DNA of 14,838 nucleotides from an uncultured Eubacterium sp. (GCA_905236295.1 CAJOQF010000212.1:1-14838), one strand, 5' to 3'. Shown: positions 1 to 9,615, counted from the first letter of the stretch. A program made the numbers and translations. The notes: generated by a model not told the origin, from the sequence alone.

Positions 1-133
1 CCTGGGTTTTGAGTCGCCGCTTGAGCGAGTCCTGAGTTTTGAGTCGCCGCTTGAGCGAGTCCTGAGTTTTGAGCCGCCGCTTGAGCGAGCCCTGGGTTTT
101 GAGTCGCCGCTTGAACGAGTCCTGAGTTTTGAG
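1..133. repeat. 30-bp tandem repeat array (about 4.4 copies, cut by window edge)
   Basis: Four full units start at 1, 31, 61 and 91, and a 13-base partial unit starts at 121. Each unit begins CCTGRGTTTTGAG and ends TTGAGCGAGT or a one-base variant. Units differ at only four positions (5, 14, 25 and 30), so the array is recent or homogenised. GAGTCGC and GCGAGTC inside each unit can pair with one G-G mismatch, giving a small hairpin per unit. One plus-strand frame stays open through the array to a TAA at 149-151 and would read as a decapeptide repeat (LSFESPLERV). All three minus-strand frames are also open across it, so an open frame proves little. Three of the four variable positions would change the amino acid in the plus frame, which does not suggest protein constraint. 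It may be a non-coding repeat or the tail of a repetitive protein. Confidence 0.9.
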
Positions 134-159
134 GCAAGTATTAAGAAATAATTAAGTTG

Positions 160-188
160 TTGAAATACAGTATTTAAAAATGTATAAT
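160..188 (+). promoter_or_regulatory. sigma-A promoter of the pyrG operon
   Basis: A -35 TTGAAA at 160-165 and a consensus -10 TATAAT at 183-188 are separated by 17 bases. The predicted transcription start is about 194-197, which puts the leader hairpin at 213-240 inside the transcript. The start region does not show the run of G residues used for CTP-sensed reiterative initiation at Bacillus subtilis pyrG. Confidence 0.8.
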
Positions 189-212
189 AAGGAATGATAA
201 TTTCAGAAGAGG

Positions 213-240
213 TATAGAGTTTCGCTTGCGAAACTCTATA
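213..240 (+). promoter_or_regulatory. pyrG leader hairpin, possible transcription attenuator
   Basis: TATAGAGTTTCGC (213-225) and GCGAAACTCTATA (228-240) form a perfect 13-base inverted repeat around TT. Folded as RNA this is a 12-bp stem capped by a CUUG tetraloop. It is followed by UUAUUU (241-246), a short U-rich run. It lies about 20 bases after the predicted transcription start and ends 23 bases before the pyrG ribosome site. It could be a weak intrinsic terminator used for attenuation, a 5' stabilising stem, or a DNA operator. I see no clear competing antiterminator in the short leader. Confidence 0.6.
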
Positions 241-273
241 TTATTTAAAACAAGATATTTTTTGGAGGGCTAT

Positions 274-1875
274 ATGTCTGTTAAGTATGTATTTGTGACC
301 GGTGGAGTTGTGTCCGGTCTGGGTAAAGGAATAACTGCGGCTTCTTTGGGTCGCCTTTTAAAGGCGCGCGGCTTTAAGGTCACGATGCAAAAGTTTGATC
401 CGTATATAAATATCGATCCTGGTACGATGAACCCGATTCAGCACGGAGAGGTTTTCGTGACCGAGGATGGTGCGGAGACCGATCTCGATCTCGGGCATTA
501 TGAGAGATTTATAGATGAGAGCCTCTCTAAGATCTCGAATGTTACGACCGGAAAGGTTTACTGGTCTGTACTTCAAAAGGAGAGACGTGGAGATTTCGGC
601 GGAGGCACCGTTCAGGTTATCCCTCATATCACAAATGAGATCAAGGGACGTTTTTATAGAAATTATACTTCCGATGATACCCATATCGCGATCATCGAGG
701 TGGGCGGAACCGTCGGAGATATCGAGAGCCAGCCGTTCTTGGAGTCGATCCGTCAGTTCCAGCATGAGGTTGGACATGAGAATGCAATCCTCATTCACGT
801 TACTCTGATTCCTTATATCAAGGCGTCAGGTGAGCTCAAGACCAAGCCGACACAGGCGAGCGTAAAAGAGCTTCAGGGAATGGGTATCCAGCCGGATATA
901 ATCGTCTGCCGTTCGGAGCTTCCGATCGACCAGAAGACAAAGGACAAGATCGCACTGTTCTGTAACGTGCCGAACAAGAACGTACTCCAGAATCTTGACG
1001 TTGAATATCTCTATGAAGCACCACTTGCAATGGAGAAAGAAAATCTTGCCAAGGTTGCATGTGAGGCGTTAAACCTTGAGTGCCCGACTCCGGATCTCGC
1101 AGACTGGACGGACATGGTTGAGGCGTTGAAGCATCCGACTCAGGAAGTTGAGATTGCACTTGTCGGCAAATACATCCAGCTTCACGACGCGTACATCTCA
1201 GTTGTCGAAGCTCTTAAACACGGCGGTATAGCAAGCCGCGCCACTGTAAATATCAAGTGGGTCGACAGTGAACTTATAAACGAAGAAAATGCTGAGGCTA
1301 TCCTCGGAAATGTCAGCGGTATTCTCGTGCCGGGTGGATTCGGCGACAGAGGCATCGACGGAAAGATCATAGCTATCAATTATGCGAGAAAGAATAATGT
1401 CCCGTTTTTGGGACTCTGTCTTGGAATGCAGCTTGCGATCGTCGAGTTCGCAAGAAATGTTTGTGGACTGAATGATGCTCATTCCATCGAGCTTGACTCA
1501 AAGACACAGCATCCTGTTATCGCACTTATGCCTGAGCAGGACGGTGTTGAAGATATAGGAGGAACCCTCAGACTTGGCTCATATCCTTGTGAGCTTGACA
1601 AGTCGTCAAAGGCGTACTCGCTGTACAATGAGGAGACTATATACGAGCGTCATCGTCACCGTTATGAGGTAAACAACGATTATCGTGACACCTTAAAGAA
1701 CAACGGCATGATGCTCTCAGGTATCTCGCCGGACGGACGCATAATAGAAATGATAGAGCTGCCGGATCATCCGTGGTTTATCGCGACGCAGGCTCATCCG
1801 GAATTCAAGTCTCGTCCGAATCGCCCGCATCCATTGTTTAAGGGATTTGTCGAGGCGGCAATAAAGAATAAGTAA
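274..1875 (+). CDS. pyrG: CTP synthase
   Basis: Makes CTP from UTP, ATP and glutamine in the cytoplasm, the last step of de novo pyrimidine nucleotide synthesis. The protein has 533 residues, the usual family length. The N-terminal synthetase domain carries the [10 protein letters not shown] nucleotide loop (residues 10-19) and the [15 protein letters not shown] segment. The C-terminal glutamine amidotransferase domain has its nucleophile Cys382 in LGLCLGMQ and the His508/Glu510 pair in QAHPEF. ATG 274 is chosen because GGAGGG (264-269) sits just upstream and the protein then begins [11 protein letters not shown], as in the family. An in-frame TTG at 226 would add 16 residues, but it lies in the leader hairpin loop and has no ribosome site. 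The gene heads the operon, 13 bases before ftsH. Confidence 0.97.
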   Translation: MSVKYVFVTGGVVSGLGKGITAASLGRLLKARGFKVTMQKFDPYINIDPGTMNPIQHGEVFVTEDGAETDLDLGHYERFIDESLSKISNVTTGKVYWSVLQKERRGDFGGGTVQVIPHITNEIKGRFYRNYTSDDTHIAIIEVGGTVGDIESQPFLESIRQFQHEVGHENAILIHVTLIPYIKASGELKTKPTQASVKELQGMGIQPDIIVCRSELPIDQKTKDKIALFCNVPNKNVLQNLDVEYLYEAPLAMEKENLAKVACEALNLECPTPDLADWTDMVEALKHPTQEVEIALVGKYIQLHDAYISVVEALKHGGIASRATVNIKWVDSELINEENAEAILGNVSGILVPGGFGDRGIDGKIIAINYARKNNVPFLGLCLGMQLAIVEFARNVCGLNDAHSIELDSKTQHPVIALMPEQDGVEDIGGTLRLGSYPCELDKSSKAYSLYNEETIYERHRHRYEVNNDYRDTLKNNGMMLSGISPDGRIIEMIELPDHPWFIATQAHPEFKSRPNRPHPLFKGFVEAAIKNK

Positions 1876-1888
1876 AACGGAGAATAAG

Positions 1889-4285
1889 ATGGATAACAAT
1901 CAAAATAACAATCCAAATGAAAATCCAAACGGCTCAAACGGAGGCCCGGGAAGGAACGGGCAGACCATACTAATATTTATCTTTGCGGCAATGTTTGTGC
2001 TGTTTATAATGACATTTATCAACAACAGGCTCGGCTCAGTCACGAATCAGGAGATCTCATATTCCGAGTTCCTGCAGATGGTTGAGGATGACAAGGTAGA
2101 GAGCGTCAAGATCGAAAGCTACCAGATAGACATCACACCGAAGAGTGATAAAAAGGACAGCAATGAAACAGCAGGCGCATTTACCGATGCACTGGAGATA
2201 ACATATTATGCTGCCAGAGTGCCGGATGAAGAGCTTGTTACGTTCCTCAAAGAACACAATGTAGAGATAAACGGAACCATTCCGAGCAACACATCTACCA
2301 TTATTTACAATATCTTAAGCTTCATCATCCCGATTGCGATCATCTGGATCATTCTCGGATTCGCAATGAGAAGAATGGGCGGTGGAAACGGCGGAATATT
2401 CGGCGTAGGAAAATCCAATGCAAAGATGTACGTCAATAAAAAGACTGGCGTTTCATTCCGCGATGTAGCAGGTCAGGATGAGGCAAAGGAGACCCTTCAG
2501 GAGATGGTCGACTTCCTCAAGAATCCGGACAAGTACACTGATATCGGTGCAAAACTTCCGAAGGGAGCTCTCCTTGTGGGACCTCCGGGAACAGGTAAAA
2601 CACTTCTCGCCAAGGCGGTTGCCGGTGAGGCGGGTGTGCCGTTCTTCTCGCTTGCGGGTTCTGATTTCGTCGAGATGTTCGTCGGAGTCGGAGCGTCACG
2701 TGTGCGTGACCTTTTCAAGGAAGCATATAAGATGGCGCCGGCTATCATCTTCATCGATGAGATCGACGCCATAGGAAAGAGCAGAGACGGACATTATTCC
2801 GGAAATGATGAGAGAGAGCAGACACTCAATCAGCTTCTCTCCGAGATGGATGGTTTCGAGACCAATACCGGACTTATCATTCTCGCGGCTACAAACCGAC
2901 CGGAGATTCTTGATAAGGCGCTGCTTCGTCCGGGACGTTTTGACAGGCGTGTAATTGTTGAGAAGCCGGATCTCAAGGGTCGTCTTGAGACATTGAAGGT
3001 TCATTCAAAGGACGTCCTTATGGATGAGTCGGTCGATCTCGACGAGATAGCTCTTGCCACTTCGGGAGCTGTGGGATCGGATCTCGCAAACATGATAAAT
3101 GAAGCTGCGATCAATGCAGTAAAACATAGAAGACGTTATGTAAATCAGCAGGATCTCTTTGAGGCGGTTGAGGTAGTTATCGCCGGCAAGGAGAAGAAGG
3201 ATCGAATCCTCGGAAAAGAGGAGAAGAGAGTTGTCGCATTCCATGAGGTTGGACATGCTCTTGTAACTGCTCTTCAAAAGGATGCCGAGCCGGTACAAAA
3301 GATCACCATCGTTCCGAGAACCATGGGAGCGCTCGGATATGTTATGCAGGTTCCGGAGGAGGAGAAATACCTCATGACAAAGGCGGAGCTTATGGCTCGC
3401 ATCACCACATTTATGGCGGGACGTGCGGCCGAGGAGATCGTCTTTGATTCGGTTACGACCGGTGCTGCAAATGATATTGAAAAGGCAACCTCTCTTGCGA
3501 GAGCCATGGTTACCCAGTACGGTATGACCGACAGATTCGGACTCATGGGTCTGGAGACAGTTGAGAGCAGATATCTTGACGGAAGGGCTTCGCTCAACTG
3601 TGGCGAGCAGACAGCATCGCTGATCGATGAGGAAGTTAAGAAGATTCTTTCCGAGGCACATGATGAGGCTAAGAAACTTCTTGAGGAGAACCGTGAAATA
3701 CTCAATGAGATAGCAGAATATCTCTTTGAGCATGAGACTATCACGGGCAAAGAATTCATGAAGATCTTCCGCAGACTCAAAGGTATTCCGGAGCCGGAGG
3801 AGGACAAGGATGAGAAAAAGACAGATAAGTATGATCCGGAGCTTGTCGAAAAGGCAATCGCAGCATACACAAGATCATCCGAGTTCTCAAAACAGGCTGA
3901 GGGAAAAAGTGCGGAGATCATCAATATAGAAGATAAGGTTTCTAAAACGGACGCAGAGGAAGAGCCGTACACTGAGTCAACATCGGACGAAGAGTCAGAG
4001 GTGGACGAAGAGCCGGAGATGGACGCTGAGCCTGTCGAAGAGTTAGCGGCAGAGGAAATCTCGTACGAAGAGGAGGAGCCGTGCGCTGAGTCGACTTCAG
4101 AGGCAGAGCCGGAGGTTGACGCTGAGCCTGTCGAAGTGTCACCGGCGGAGGAAGAGCCATACGCTGAGCCGGAGCCGTACAAAGCTCCTGTCGAAGCGTC
4201 AACACAGCATCCGACCCCGGATGCTGCGTCAGGCGGAGAGACCGAAGAGGAACGCCTTGAGCGTCTTTTAAATGCAGGAAAATAG
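1889..4285 (+). CDS. ftsH: ATP-dependent zinc metalloprotease FtsH with acidic C-terminal extension
   Basis: Membrane-anchored AAA+ protease that extracts and degrades membrane and regulatory proteins, working as a hexamer. In order: an Asn/Gly-rich N-terminus, membrane segment about 26-44, extracytoplasmic domain, membrane segment about 141-160, then the ATPase with Walker A GPPGTGKT (231-238), pore segment FVGVG, Walker B IIFIDEID (Asp290/Glu291) and arginine-finger region RPGRFDR. The zinc site is HEVGH (His452, Glu453, His456), with Asp529 in [10 protein letters not shown] as the likely third ligand. At 798 residues it is about 150 longer than a typical FtsH. The extra tail from about residue 645 is very acidic and contains an imperfect duplication (about 690-770). 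A ribosome site CGGAGAA precedes ATG 1889. uvrC starts 4 bases after the stop. Confidence 0.96.
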   Translation: MDNNQNNNPNENPNGSNGGPGRNGQTILIFIFAAMFVLFIMTFINNRLGSVTNQEISYSEFLQMVEDDKVESVKIESYQIDITPKSDKKDSNETAGAFTDALEITYYAARVPDEELVTFLKEHNVEINGTIPSNTSTIIYNILSFIIPIAIIWIILGFAMRRMGGGNGGIFGVGKSNAKMYVNKKTGVSFRDVAGQDEAKETLQEMVDFLKNPDKYTDIGAKLPKGALLVGPPGTGKTLLAKAVAGEAGVPFFSLAGSDFVEMFVGVGASRVRDLFKEAYKMAPAIIFIDEIDAIGKSRDGHYSGNDEREQTLNQLLSEMDGFETNTGLIILAATNRPEILDKALLRPGRFDRRVIVEKPDLKGRLETLKVHSKDVLMDESVDLDEIALATSGAVGSDLANMINEAAINAVKHRRRYVNQQDLFEAVEVVIAGKEKKDRILGKEEKRVVAFHEVGHALVTALQKDAEPVQKITIVPRTMGALGYVMQVPEEEKYLMTKAELMARITTFMAGRAAEEIVFDSVTTGAANDIEKATSLARAMVTQYGMTDRFGLMGLETVESRYLDGRASLNCGEQTASLIDEEVKKILSEAHDEAKKLLEENREILNEIAEYLFEHETITGKEFMKIFRRLKGIPEPEEDKDEKKTDKYDPELVEKAIAAYTRSSEFSKQAEGKSAEIINIEDKVSKTDAEEEPYTESTSDEESEVDEEPEMDAEPVEELAAEEISYEEEEPCAESTSEAEPEVDAEPVEVSPAEEEPYAEPEPYKAPVEASTQHPTPDAASGGETEEERLERLLNAGK
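4022..4136 (+). repeat. direct repeat inside the ftsH acidic tail
   Basis: The 19-base sequence GACGCTGAGCCTGTCGAAG occurs exactly at 4022-4040 and 4118-4136, 96 bases (32 codons) apart. It encodes DAEPVE both times. Flanking units [20 protein letters not shown] and [10 protein letters not shown] show a wider imperfect duplication running from about 3955 to 4190, probably from slippage or unequal exchange in an Asp/Glu/Pro-rich tail. Confidence 0.8.
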
Positions 4286-4289
4286 ACTT

Positions 4290-6197
4290 ATGTTTTCAAT
4301 AGAAGATGAGTTAAAAAAACTGCCTGACAAACCGGGAGTTTATATCATGCATGATGCATCTGATGCGATCATTTATATTGGAAAAGCTGTAAGTCTCAAA
4401 CGACGAGTGCGCCAGTATTTTCAAAAGAGTCGGAACAAAGGTCCTAAAATTGAAAAGATGGTCACACATATAGCAAGCTTCGAGTACATTATAACGGACT
4501 CGGAGCTTGAAGCATTAGTACTGGAATGTAATCTGATAAAGGAGCATCGCCCGAAGTACAACACGATGCTAAAGGATGATAAATCCTACCCTTATATCAA
4601 GGTTACGGTCGGAGAGGCGTATCCCCGTATCATGCTCTCGCGTGATATGAAAAAGGATAAGTCGAGATACTTTGGTCCCTACACAAGTTCCGACTCGGTT
4701 CGTGAGACGATAGAGCTTTTGTCAAAGCTATATAAGATAAGGACTTGCAACAGGGTACTGCCCAGAGATATCGGAAAAGAGAGGGCCTGTCTCAATTACC
4801 ATATTGACAGGTGTAACGCTCCGTGCAACGGCAATGTGAGTGAGGAGGAGTACAAGGAATCCATATCTCACGCGATAGATTTTCTGGGAGGAAATTATTC
4901 CGGGGTGTTAAAGCTTGTCGAGGACAGGATGAAGGCGTACGCCGAGGAGCTGGAGTTTGAGAAGGCTGCGGAATACAGAGAACTTTTATCCCATGTAAAA
5001 TCTGTTGCACAAAAACAGAAGATGGAAGACACCGGCGGGGAGGATAAGGATGTTATCGCCATGGCGGGCGGAGAAAATGAGGCGGTCGTCCAGGTATTCT
5101 TTGTGCGTGACGGCAGACTTATCGGAAGGGAGCATTTTTATCTTAAAGTTCCCGAGTCGGATGATGAATCCAACATACTGCAGGATTTTGTAAAGCAGTA
5201 CTATGCCGGGACGCCGTTTATCCCGTCTCATATAATGATGCAAAAAGAGATAGAGGACAGGGAGATAGTTGAGGACTGGCTTGGCAAAAAGAGAGGTCGC
5301 CCAGTTCATATAGTTGTTCCGAAAAAAGGAGCCAAGGAAAAGCTTGTAGAGCTTGCTGCAAAAAATGCTAAGCTTGTTTTGGAACAGGACAAGGAGAGAA
5401 TAAAGCGTGAGGAAGGTCGAACTATCGGAGCGCTTAAGGAGATTCAGGATATTCTCGGTCTTGATAAGCTAAAGCGAGTCGAGGCTTACGATATTTCAAA
5501 TACGAGCGGCTACGAGAGTGTGGGTTCCATGATCGTTTACGAGAAGGGGAAACCGGCAAGAAGTGATTACAGAAAATTCAAGATAAAGACAGTGGTCGGT
5601 TCTGATGATTACGCGTCCATGAGAGAAGTTCTGACCAGGCGCTTTGAACATGGAAAAAGAGAGCTCGATGAGCTCTCAAACAATGGCATGGACGAGGAGC
5701 TTGGAAGGTTTGTGAAGTTCCCCGATCTTATCATGATGGACGGTGGAAGAGGCCAGGTTAATATTGCGCTTGAAGTGCTCGGAAAACTTGGTCTGAATAT
5801 TCCGGTCTGCGGTATGGTCAAAGACGATCATCACAGGACGAGGGGGCTGTATTTTAATAATGTTGAACTGCCGATCGACACTTCATCTGAAGGTTTTAAG
5901 CTGATCACGAGGATTCAGGATGAAGCGCACAGATTTGCGATAGAGTATCACAGATCGCTGAGAGGCAAAGGTCAGGTTCATTCTATACTCGACGATATAA
6001 AGGGAATCGGAAAGACCAGAAGACGAGCGCTCATGAAAGCGTTTGAAAGTCTTGAGAGTATAAAAAATGCCGGTGTGGATGAGCTGGCAGAAGTTGAAGG
6101 AATGAATGCGAAAGCTGCTCAGGCAGTATATGATTTTTTCCATGTAGACCAGTCTTCTTCGAGCGTAGAGGAGACATCATCACAAGAAAGGAACTAG
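4290..6197 (+). CDS. uvrC: UvrABC system protein C (excinuclease subunit)
   Basis: Makes both incisions around a DNA lesion in nucleotide excision repair, together with UvrA and UvrB. The 635 residues show the full architecture. The GIY-YIG nuclease domain for the 3' cut has GVY at 16-18, YIG at 29-31 and an arginine pair at 38-39. The UVR/UvrB-binding segment is about 208-240. The RNase H-like endonuclease for the 5' cut has candidate catalytic residues Asp401 (YDISN), Asp484 (MMDGGRGQ), Asp512 (KDDHHRTRG) and His547 (DEAHRFA). A helix-hairpin-helix DNA-binding end lies about 567-620. Start ATG 4290 is preferred: AGGAA lies 9 bases upstream and the protein then begins [18 protein letters not shown], as homologues do. 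The in-frame ATG at 4272 lies inside ftsH with no ribosome site. hprK follows after 4 bases. Confidence 0.96.
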   Translation: MFSIEDELKKLPDKPGVYIMHDASDAIIYIGKAVSLKRRVRQYFQKSRNKGPKIEKMVTHIASFEYIITDSELEALVLECNLIKEHRPKYNTMLKDDKSYPYIKVTVGEAYPRIMLSRDMKKDKSRYFGPYTSSDSVRETIELLSKLYKIRTCNRVLPRDIGKERACLNYHIDRCNAPCNGNVSEEEYKESISHAIDFLGGNYSGVLKLVEDRMKAYAEELEFEKAAEYRELLSHVKSVAQKQKMEDTGGEDKDVIAMAGGENEAVVQVFFVRDGRLIGREHFYLKVPESDDESNILQDFVKQYYAGTPFIPSHIMMQKEIEDREIVEDWLGKKRGRPVHIVVPKKGAKEKLVELAAKNAKLVLEQDKERIKREEGRTIGALKEIQDILGLDKLKRVEAYDISNTSGYESVGSMIVYEKGKPARSDYRKFKIKTVVGSDDYASMREVLTRRFEHGKRELDELSNNGMDEELGRFVKFPDLIMMDGGRGQVNIALEVLGKLGLNIPVCGMVKDDHHRTRGLYFNNVELPIDTSSEGFKLITRIQDEAHRFAIEYHRSLRGKGQVHSILDDIKGIGKTRRRALMKAFESLESIKNAGVDELAEVEGMNAKAAQAVYDFFHVDQSSSSVEETSSQERN

Positions 6198-6201
6198 GCG
6201 T

Positions 6202-7137
6202 ATGGATGAAGAAAAAGTAAGAGTAAGCGTTGAAAAAGTCAGAGAAGTGATGAAGCTTGAAAACTTCACTCCGGAGATAGATATAGTGGATCGTTATATT
6301 GAAAAACCGGATGTCAATCGTCCGGCACTCCAGCTCAACGGTTACTTTGAGCATTTTGATGCGTCTCGTGTGCAGATAATCGGAACGGTTGAATACACCT
6401 TCCTCCAGCATATGGATGTAAAAAAGAAGGAAGAAATATTTAAAGAATTTCTCTCGCTCGATATACCTTGTATTATTTTCTGCAGAGGTTTTGAGCCGAT
6501 AGAGCTGTTTAAAGAGCTCGCTCTAAAGAACGGCATTCCGCTTCTCGGCACACAAAAGGAGACGTCGGCATTTTTGGCTGAGCTTATCTATATGCTTTCG
6601 TATGAACTTGCCCCGTGCGTTTCCATACACGGAGTGCTGGTTGATGTTTACGGTGAAGGCGTGCTCATCACCGGAGAGAGCGGTATCGGAAAGAGTGAGG
6701 CTGCGCTCGAGCTTATAAGGCGCGGTCACAGACTTGTAACAGATGACGTGGTTGAGATCAGAAAGATAAACGATCATCTGCTGATAGGAACATCGCCGGA
6801 AGTCACGAGGTATTTTATAGAGCTTCGGGGAATCGGCATAATAGATGTCAAAACGATGTTCGGTGTCGAGTCGGTCAAGGAGAAGCAGGAGATCGATCTT
6901 GTCATAAAACTCGAGGAATGGGAAAAAGGAAAAGAGTATGACAGGATGGGACTTGAGTCCGAGTACACCGAGATCCTGGGCAACAAGATCGTCTGCCAGT
7001 CGATCCCGGTGCGTCCGGGTCGAAACCTTGCAGTAATCTGTGAGTCGGCGTCGATCAATTACAGAACAAAGAAGATGGGATATAATGCAGCGCAGGAGCT
7101 GTACAACCGTATCCAGGCTAATTCGTTCAGAAACTAA
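6202..7137 (+). CDS. hprK: HPr kinase/phosphorylase
   Basis: Phosphorylates and dephosphorylates HPr on a regulatory serine. This is the sensor step of carbon catabolite repression through CcpA in Firmicutes, and it acts in the cytoplasm as a hexamer. The protein has 311 residues, the family length. The N-terminal domain spans about 1-130. The C-terminal kinase domain has His143 in SIHG, the P-loop GESGIGKS (158-165), the catalytic acidic pair Asp181/Asp182 in VTDDVVEI, and the family signature around RGIGIIDVKTMFGV with the following EKQEIDLVI. An AAAGGA ribosome site (6187-6192) overlaps the end of uvrC, so the two are probably translated together. uvrC next to hprK is, from memory, a common clostridial arrangement. 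No HPr or other PTS gene lies in this window. Confidence 0.95.
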   Translation: MDEEKVRVSVEKVREVMKLENFTPEIDIVDRYIEKPDVNRPALQLNGYFEHFDASRVQIIGTVEYTFLQHMDVKKKEEIFKEFLSLDIPCIIFCRGFEPIELFKELALKNGIPLLGTQKETSAFLAELIYMLSYELAPCVSIHGVLVDVYGEGVLITGESGIGKSEAALELIRRGHRLVTDDVVEIRKINDHLLIGTSPEVTRYFIELRGIGIIDVKTMFGVESVKEKQEIDLVIKLEEWEKGKEYDRMGLESEYTEILGNKIVCQSIPVRPGRNLAVICESASINYRTKKMGYNAAQELYNRIQANSFRN

Positions 7138-7160
7138 GATCCGAAAGGAAGGATAAACAG

Positions 7161-8588
7161 ATGGAAAGAAAGAATGCATGGAAAAAATACAGTGATGACG
7201 AGAGGACAAATGTTTTTGAGTTTGCCGAAGGCTACAGGCAGTTCATCACAAAGTGCAAGACCGAGAGGGAGTGCACCAAGGAGTTTGTGAAGAAGGCGGA
7301 GGAAAACGGATTCAAGGAGCTTGGAGAGCTGATACAAAACGGCAAAAAGCTCAAAGCCGGAGACAGGGTTTACGCTGAGAACATGGGAAAGGCTATGGCA
7401 CTTTTTATAGTCGGTTCAAAGCCTATCGAGGAGGGTATGAACATCCTCGGTGCGCATATCGATTCGCCGCGCCTTGACATAAAACAGAACCCGCTTTATG
7501 AGGATTCGGACATCGCTTATCTCGACACTCACTATTACGGAGGTGTAAAGAAATATCAGTGGGTTACAATGCCGCTTGCGCTTCACGGCGTGATCATAAA
7601 AAAAGATCTCTCGTGCATCGAGATCTCTATTGGAGAGAAGGATGACGAACCGGTATTTTGTATCACAGATCTTCTGCCTCACCTTGCAGCCGATCAGATG
7701 GAAAAGAAGGCAAACAAGTTTATCAACGGCGAGGATCTGAATGTGCTCATCGGAAATATGCCTAAACCGGAGGACGGTGGAAAATCTGTCGACGGAACTC
7801 TTGTGGAGGATGAGGACAAGGCGACAAAAGATGCGGTGAAGAATAATATTCTTGCGATATTGAAGGATCAGCTCGGAATGGATGAGGAGGATTTCCTCTC
7901 GGCAGAGCTTGAGGTTGTCCCGGCGGGCCCGGCAAGGGATTGTGGATTTGACCGCAGTATGATCATGGGATACGGCCAGGATGACAGGGTGTGTGCTTAT
8001 CCTTCGTTTATGGCTATGCTTGATATAGATGTTCCTGAGAATACAAGCGTCTGCCTTCTCGTGGACAAGGAGGAGATCGGCAGTGTGGGAGCAACGGGTA
8101 TGCACTCCAAGTTTTTTGAAAACTGTGTTGCCGAGATGATAAATCTTACGAATGATTATTCAGAGCTCAAAGTCAGACGTGCGATGACAAATTCAATGAT
8201 GCTCTCCAGTGATGTAAGCGCTGCCTTCGATCCTAATTTTGCGTCAGCGTTTGAGAAGAAAAATGCCGCACAGTTCGGAAGAGGACTCGTGTTTAACAAG
8301 TTTACCGGAGCCAGAGGAAAGAGCGGATCAAACGATGCCAATCCGGAGTACATTGCACTTCTTCGAGACGTTATGGACAAGAATAACGTTGCCTTCCAGA
8401 CGGCAGAGCTTGGAAAGGTAGATCAGGGCGGCGGCGGAACCATAGCCTATATTCTTGCAAATTACGGGATGAAGGTCATAGACTCCGGAGTGGCAGTGCT
8501 CAGTATGCACGCGCCGTGGGAGATAACGAGCAAGGCTGATATTTTTGAGGCATACAAGGGCTATGTCGCATTTTTGAAGGATGCTTAA
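7161..8588 (+). CDS. M18-family metallo-aminopeptidase
   Basis: Predicted cytoplasmic zinc aminopeptidase of peptidase family M18 (aspartyl aminopeptidase/aminopeptidase I type), which removes N-terminal residues from peptides, often acidic ones. It has 475 residues. The metal-site motifs are in order: GAHIDSPRLD (His99, Asp101), VDKEEIGSVG (Glu304 and Glu305), SSDVSAAFDPN (Asp351) and SMHAPWE (His450). AAGGAAGG lies just upstream of ATG 7161, and the gene begins 23 bases after hprK, so it is probably the last gene of the pyrG operon. No clear terminator follows it, and the next gene has its own promoter. Substrate preference cannot be read from the sequence. Confidence 0.9.
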   Translation: MERKNAWKKYSDDERTNVFEFAEGYRQFITKCKTERECTKEFVKKAEENGFKELGELIQNGKKLKAGDRVYAENMGKAMALFIVGSKPIEEGMNILGAHIDSPRLDIKQNPLYEDSDIAYLDTHYYGGVKKYQWVTMPLALHGVIIKKDLSCIEISIGEKDDEPVFCITDLLPHLAADQMEKKANKFINGEDLNVLIGNMPKPEDGGKSVDGTLVEDEDKATKDAVKNNILAILKDQLGMDEEDFLSAELEVVPAGPARDCGFDRSMIMGYGQDDRVCAYPSFMAMLDIDVPENTSVCLLVDKEEIGSVGATGMHSKFFENCVAEMINLTNDYSELKVRRAMTNSMMLSSDVSAAFDPNFASAFEKKNAAQFGRGLVFNKFTGARGKSGSNDANPEYIALLRDVMDKNNVAFQTAELGKVDQGGGGTIAYILANYGMKVIDSGVAVLSMHAPWEITSKADIFEAYKGYVAFLKDA

Positions 8589-8606
8589 ATCTTCATATCA
8601 TGGATA

Positions 8607-8635
8607 TTGAAACTCTCAATCTAAAGTGATAATAT
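8607..8635 (+). promoter_or_regulatory. promoter of the DHH phosphoesterase gene
   Basis: TTGAAA (8607-8612) and TAATAT (8630-8635) are separated by 17 bases. A TGA just before the -10 (8627-8629) gives an extended -10 element. The predicted start of transcription is about 8642, leaving a short leader before ATG 8679. This makes the gene at least partly independent of the upstream operon. Confidence 0.6.
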
Positions 8636-8678
8636 ATGAATATATTTTGAATAGTTTGTTGTGAAAGGAGAAATGAAG

Positions 8679-9593
8679 ATGAGACTTGTAACACGAAGCG
8701 ATTTTGATGGCCTTGTATGTGCAATGATCTTAAAAGAGATAGGCCTTATTGATAAGATAGATTTCGTTCATCCAAAGGATGTGCAGGATGGAATCGTAGA
8801 GTTGTCTGAGAATGATATAACCACCAACCTTCCTTACGATCCGAGAGTTGGAATGTGTTTTGATCACCACGAGTCCGAGCTTGCCAGAAATGCTGACAAG
8901 GACACAAAAGACAAGTGGATCATAGATGGTGATGCAAAGTCAGCGGCCAGGGTTGTTTACAACTATTATAAAGACAAATACAATCTCGGAAGGATTTCCG
9001 AGGAGATCATGACTGCTGTTGACAAGGGTGACTCTGCCGATTTCACGTTAGCTGAGGTTAAGAATCCTAACGGATGGGTACTGATGAATTTCATTATGGA
9101 TGCCCGTACCGGTCTCGGAAGATTTCACGATTTCACGATCTCGAACTACGACCTTATGATGAAGCTCATTGATTTCTGTCTTGAGCATAATATAGAGGAC
9201 GTGCTTGCACTCCCTGACGTAAAGGAGAGAGTTGACCTCTATTTTGAGCAGCAGGATCTCTTCGCACAGCAGCTCAAAAGAATAGCAAAGATAGAGGGCA
9301 AATGCGCTGTCCTTGATCTTCGCAATGAAAAGACGATCTTTGCCGGCAACAGATTTTATATTTATGCGCTGTTCCCGGAGTGCACATACTCGGTACATAT
9401 TGTAAACGGAAGAAACAACAATACTCCGGTTATGATAGGTAAGTCCATCTTCAACGACAACGGAAATGCAGATATCGGAGCGATCTGTCTTAAGTACGGC
9501 GGTGGCGGTCACAGAAATGCCGGCACATGCCAGCTTGAAGATGGAGAGCTGGATAAGGCGCTTCCGGATATTATAGAAGCACTGAACGTATAA
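8679..9593 (+). CDS. DHH-family phosphoesterase
   Basis: Predicted soluble manganese-dependent phosphoesterase of the DHH/DHHA1 superfamily, which includes exopolyphosphatases, RecJ, nanoRNases and cyclic-dinucleotide hydrolases. The 304 residues begin MRLVTRSDFDG, with metal-site residues Asp8 and Asp10. The defining DHH triad is Asp62-His63-His64 in CFDHHESE. A C-terminal DHHA1 substrate-binding motif GGGGHRNAG contains His278. Start ATG 8679 is favoured because AAAGGAG (8664-8670) lies 8 bases upstream. GTG 8661 and ATG 8673 are in frame but poorly placed: GTG precedes the ribosome site and ATG 8673 is only 2 bases after it. Similar proteins are often labelled exopolyphosphatase-like, but the substrate is not evident here. 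The gene stands alone between its own promoter and a strong terminator. Confidence 0.88.
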   Translation: MRLVTRSDFDGLVCAMILKEIGLIDKIDFVHPKDVQDGIVELSENDITTNLPYDPRVGMCFDHHESELARNADKDTKDKWIIDGDAKSAARVVYNYYKDKYNLGRISEEIMTAVDKGDSADFTLAEVKNPNGWVLMNFIMDARTGLGRFHDFTISNYDLMMKLIDFCLEHNIEDVLALPDVKERVDLYFEQQDLFAQQLKRIAKIEGKCAVLDLRNEKTIFAGNRFYIYALFPECTYSVHIVNGRNNNTPVMIGKSIFNDNGNADIGAICLKYGGGGHRNAGTCQLEDGELDKALPDIIEALNV

Positions 9594-9615
9594 TTTTAGA
9601 GACTCCTTTATTTAT

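Noticed and set aside
1..133. CRISPR array
   Set aside because: The 30-bp units abut directly with no unique spacers, and no cas genes are present.
189..240. Bacillus-type CTP-sensing reiterative initiation at pyrG
   Set aside because: The predicted start region reads AATG rather than a GGG run, and the hairpin has no matching C/U-rich partner for added G residues.
226..273. TTG start 16 codons upstream for pyrG
   Set aside because: It lies in the loop of the leader hairpin with no ribosome site. The family N-terminus begins at 274, behind GGAGGG.
3274..4182. 302-codon minus-strand open frame opposite ftsH, Ser-rich
   Set aside because: It mirrors the acidic repeat tail of ftsH, where Glu/Asp codons read backwards give Ser/Leu codons. 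It shows no family motif and no ribosome site, and it lies inside a clear gene.
6523..7209. 228-codon minus-strand open frame opposite hprK
   Set aside because: Shadow of hprK and the M18 gene start. Its composition is not protein-like and no domain is recognisable. The same holds for the long antisense frames at 3005-3733, 7416-8105 and 10403-11104.
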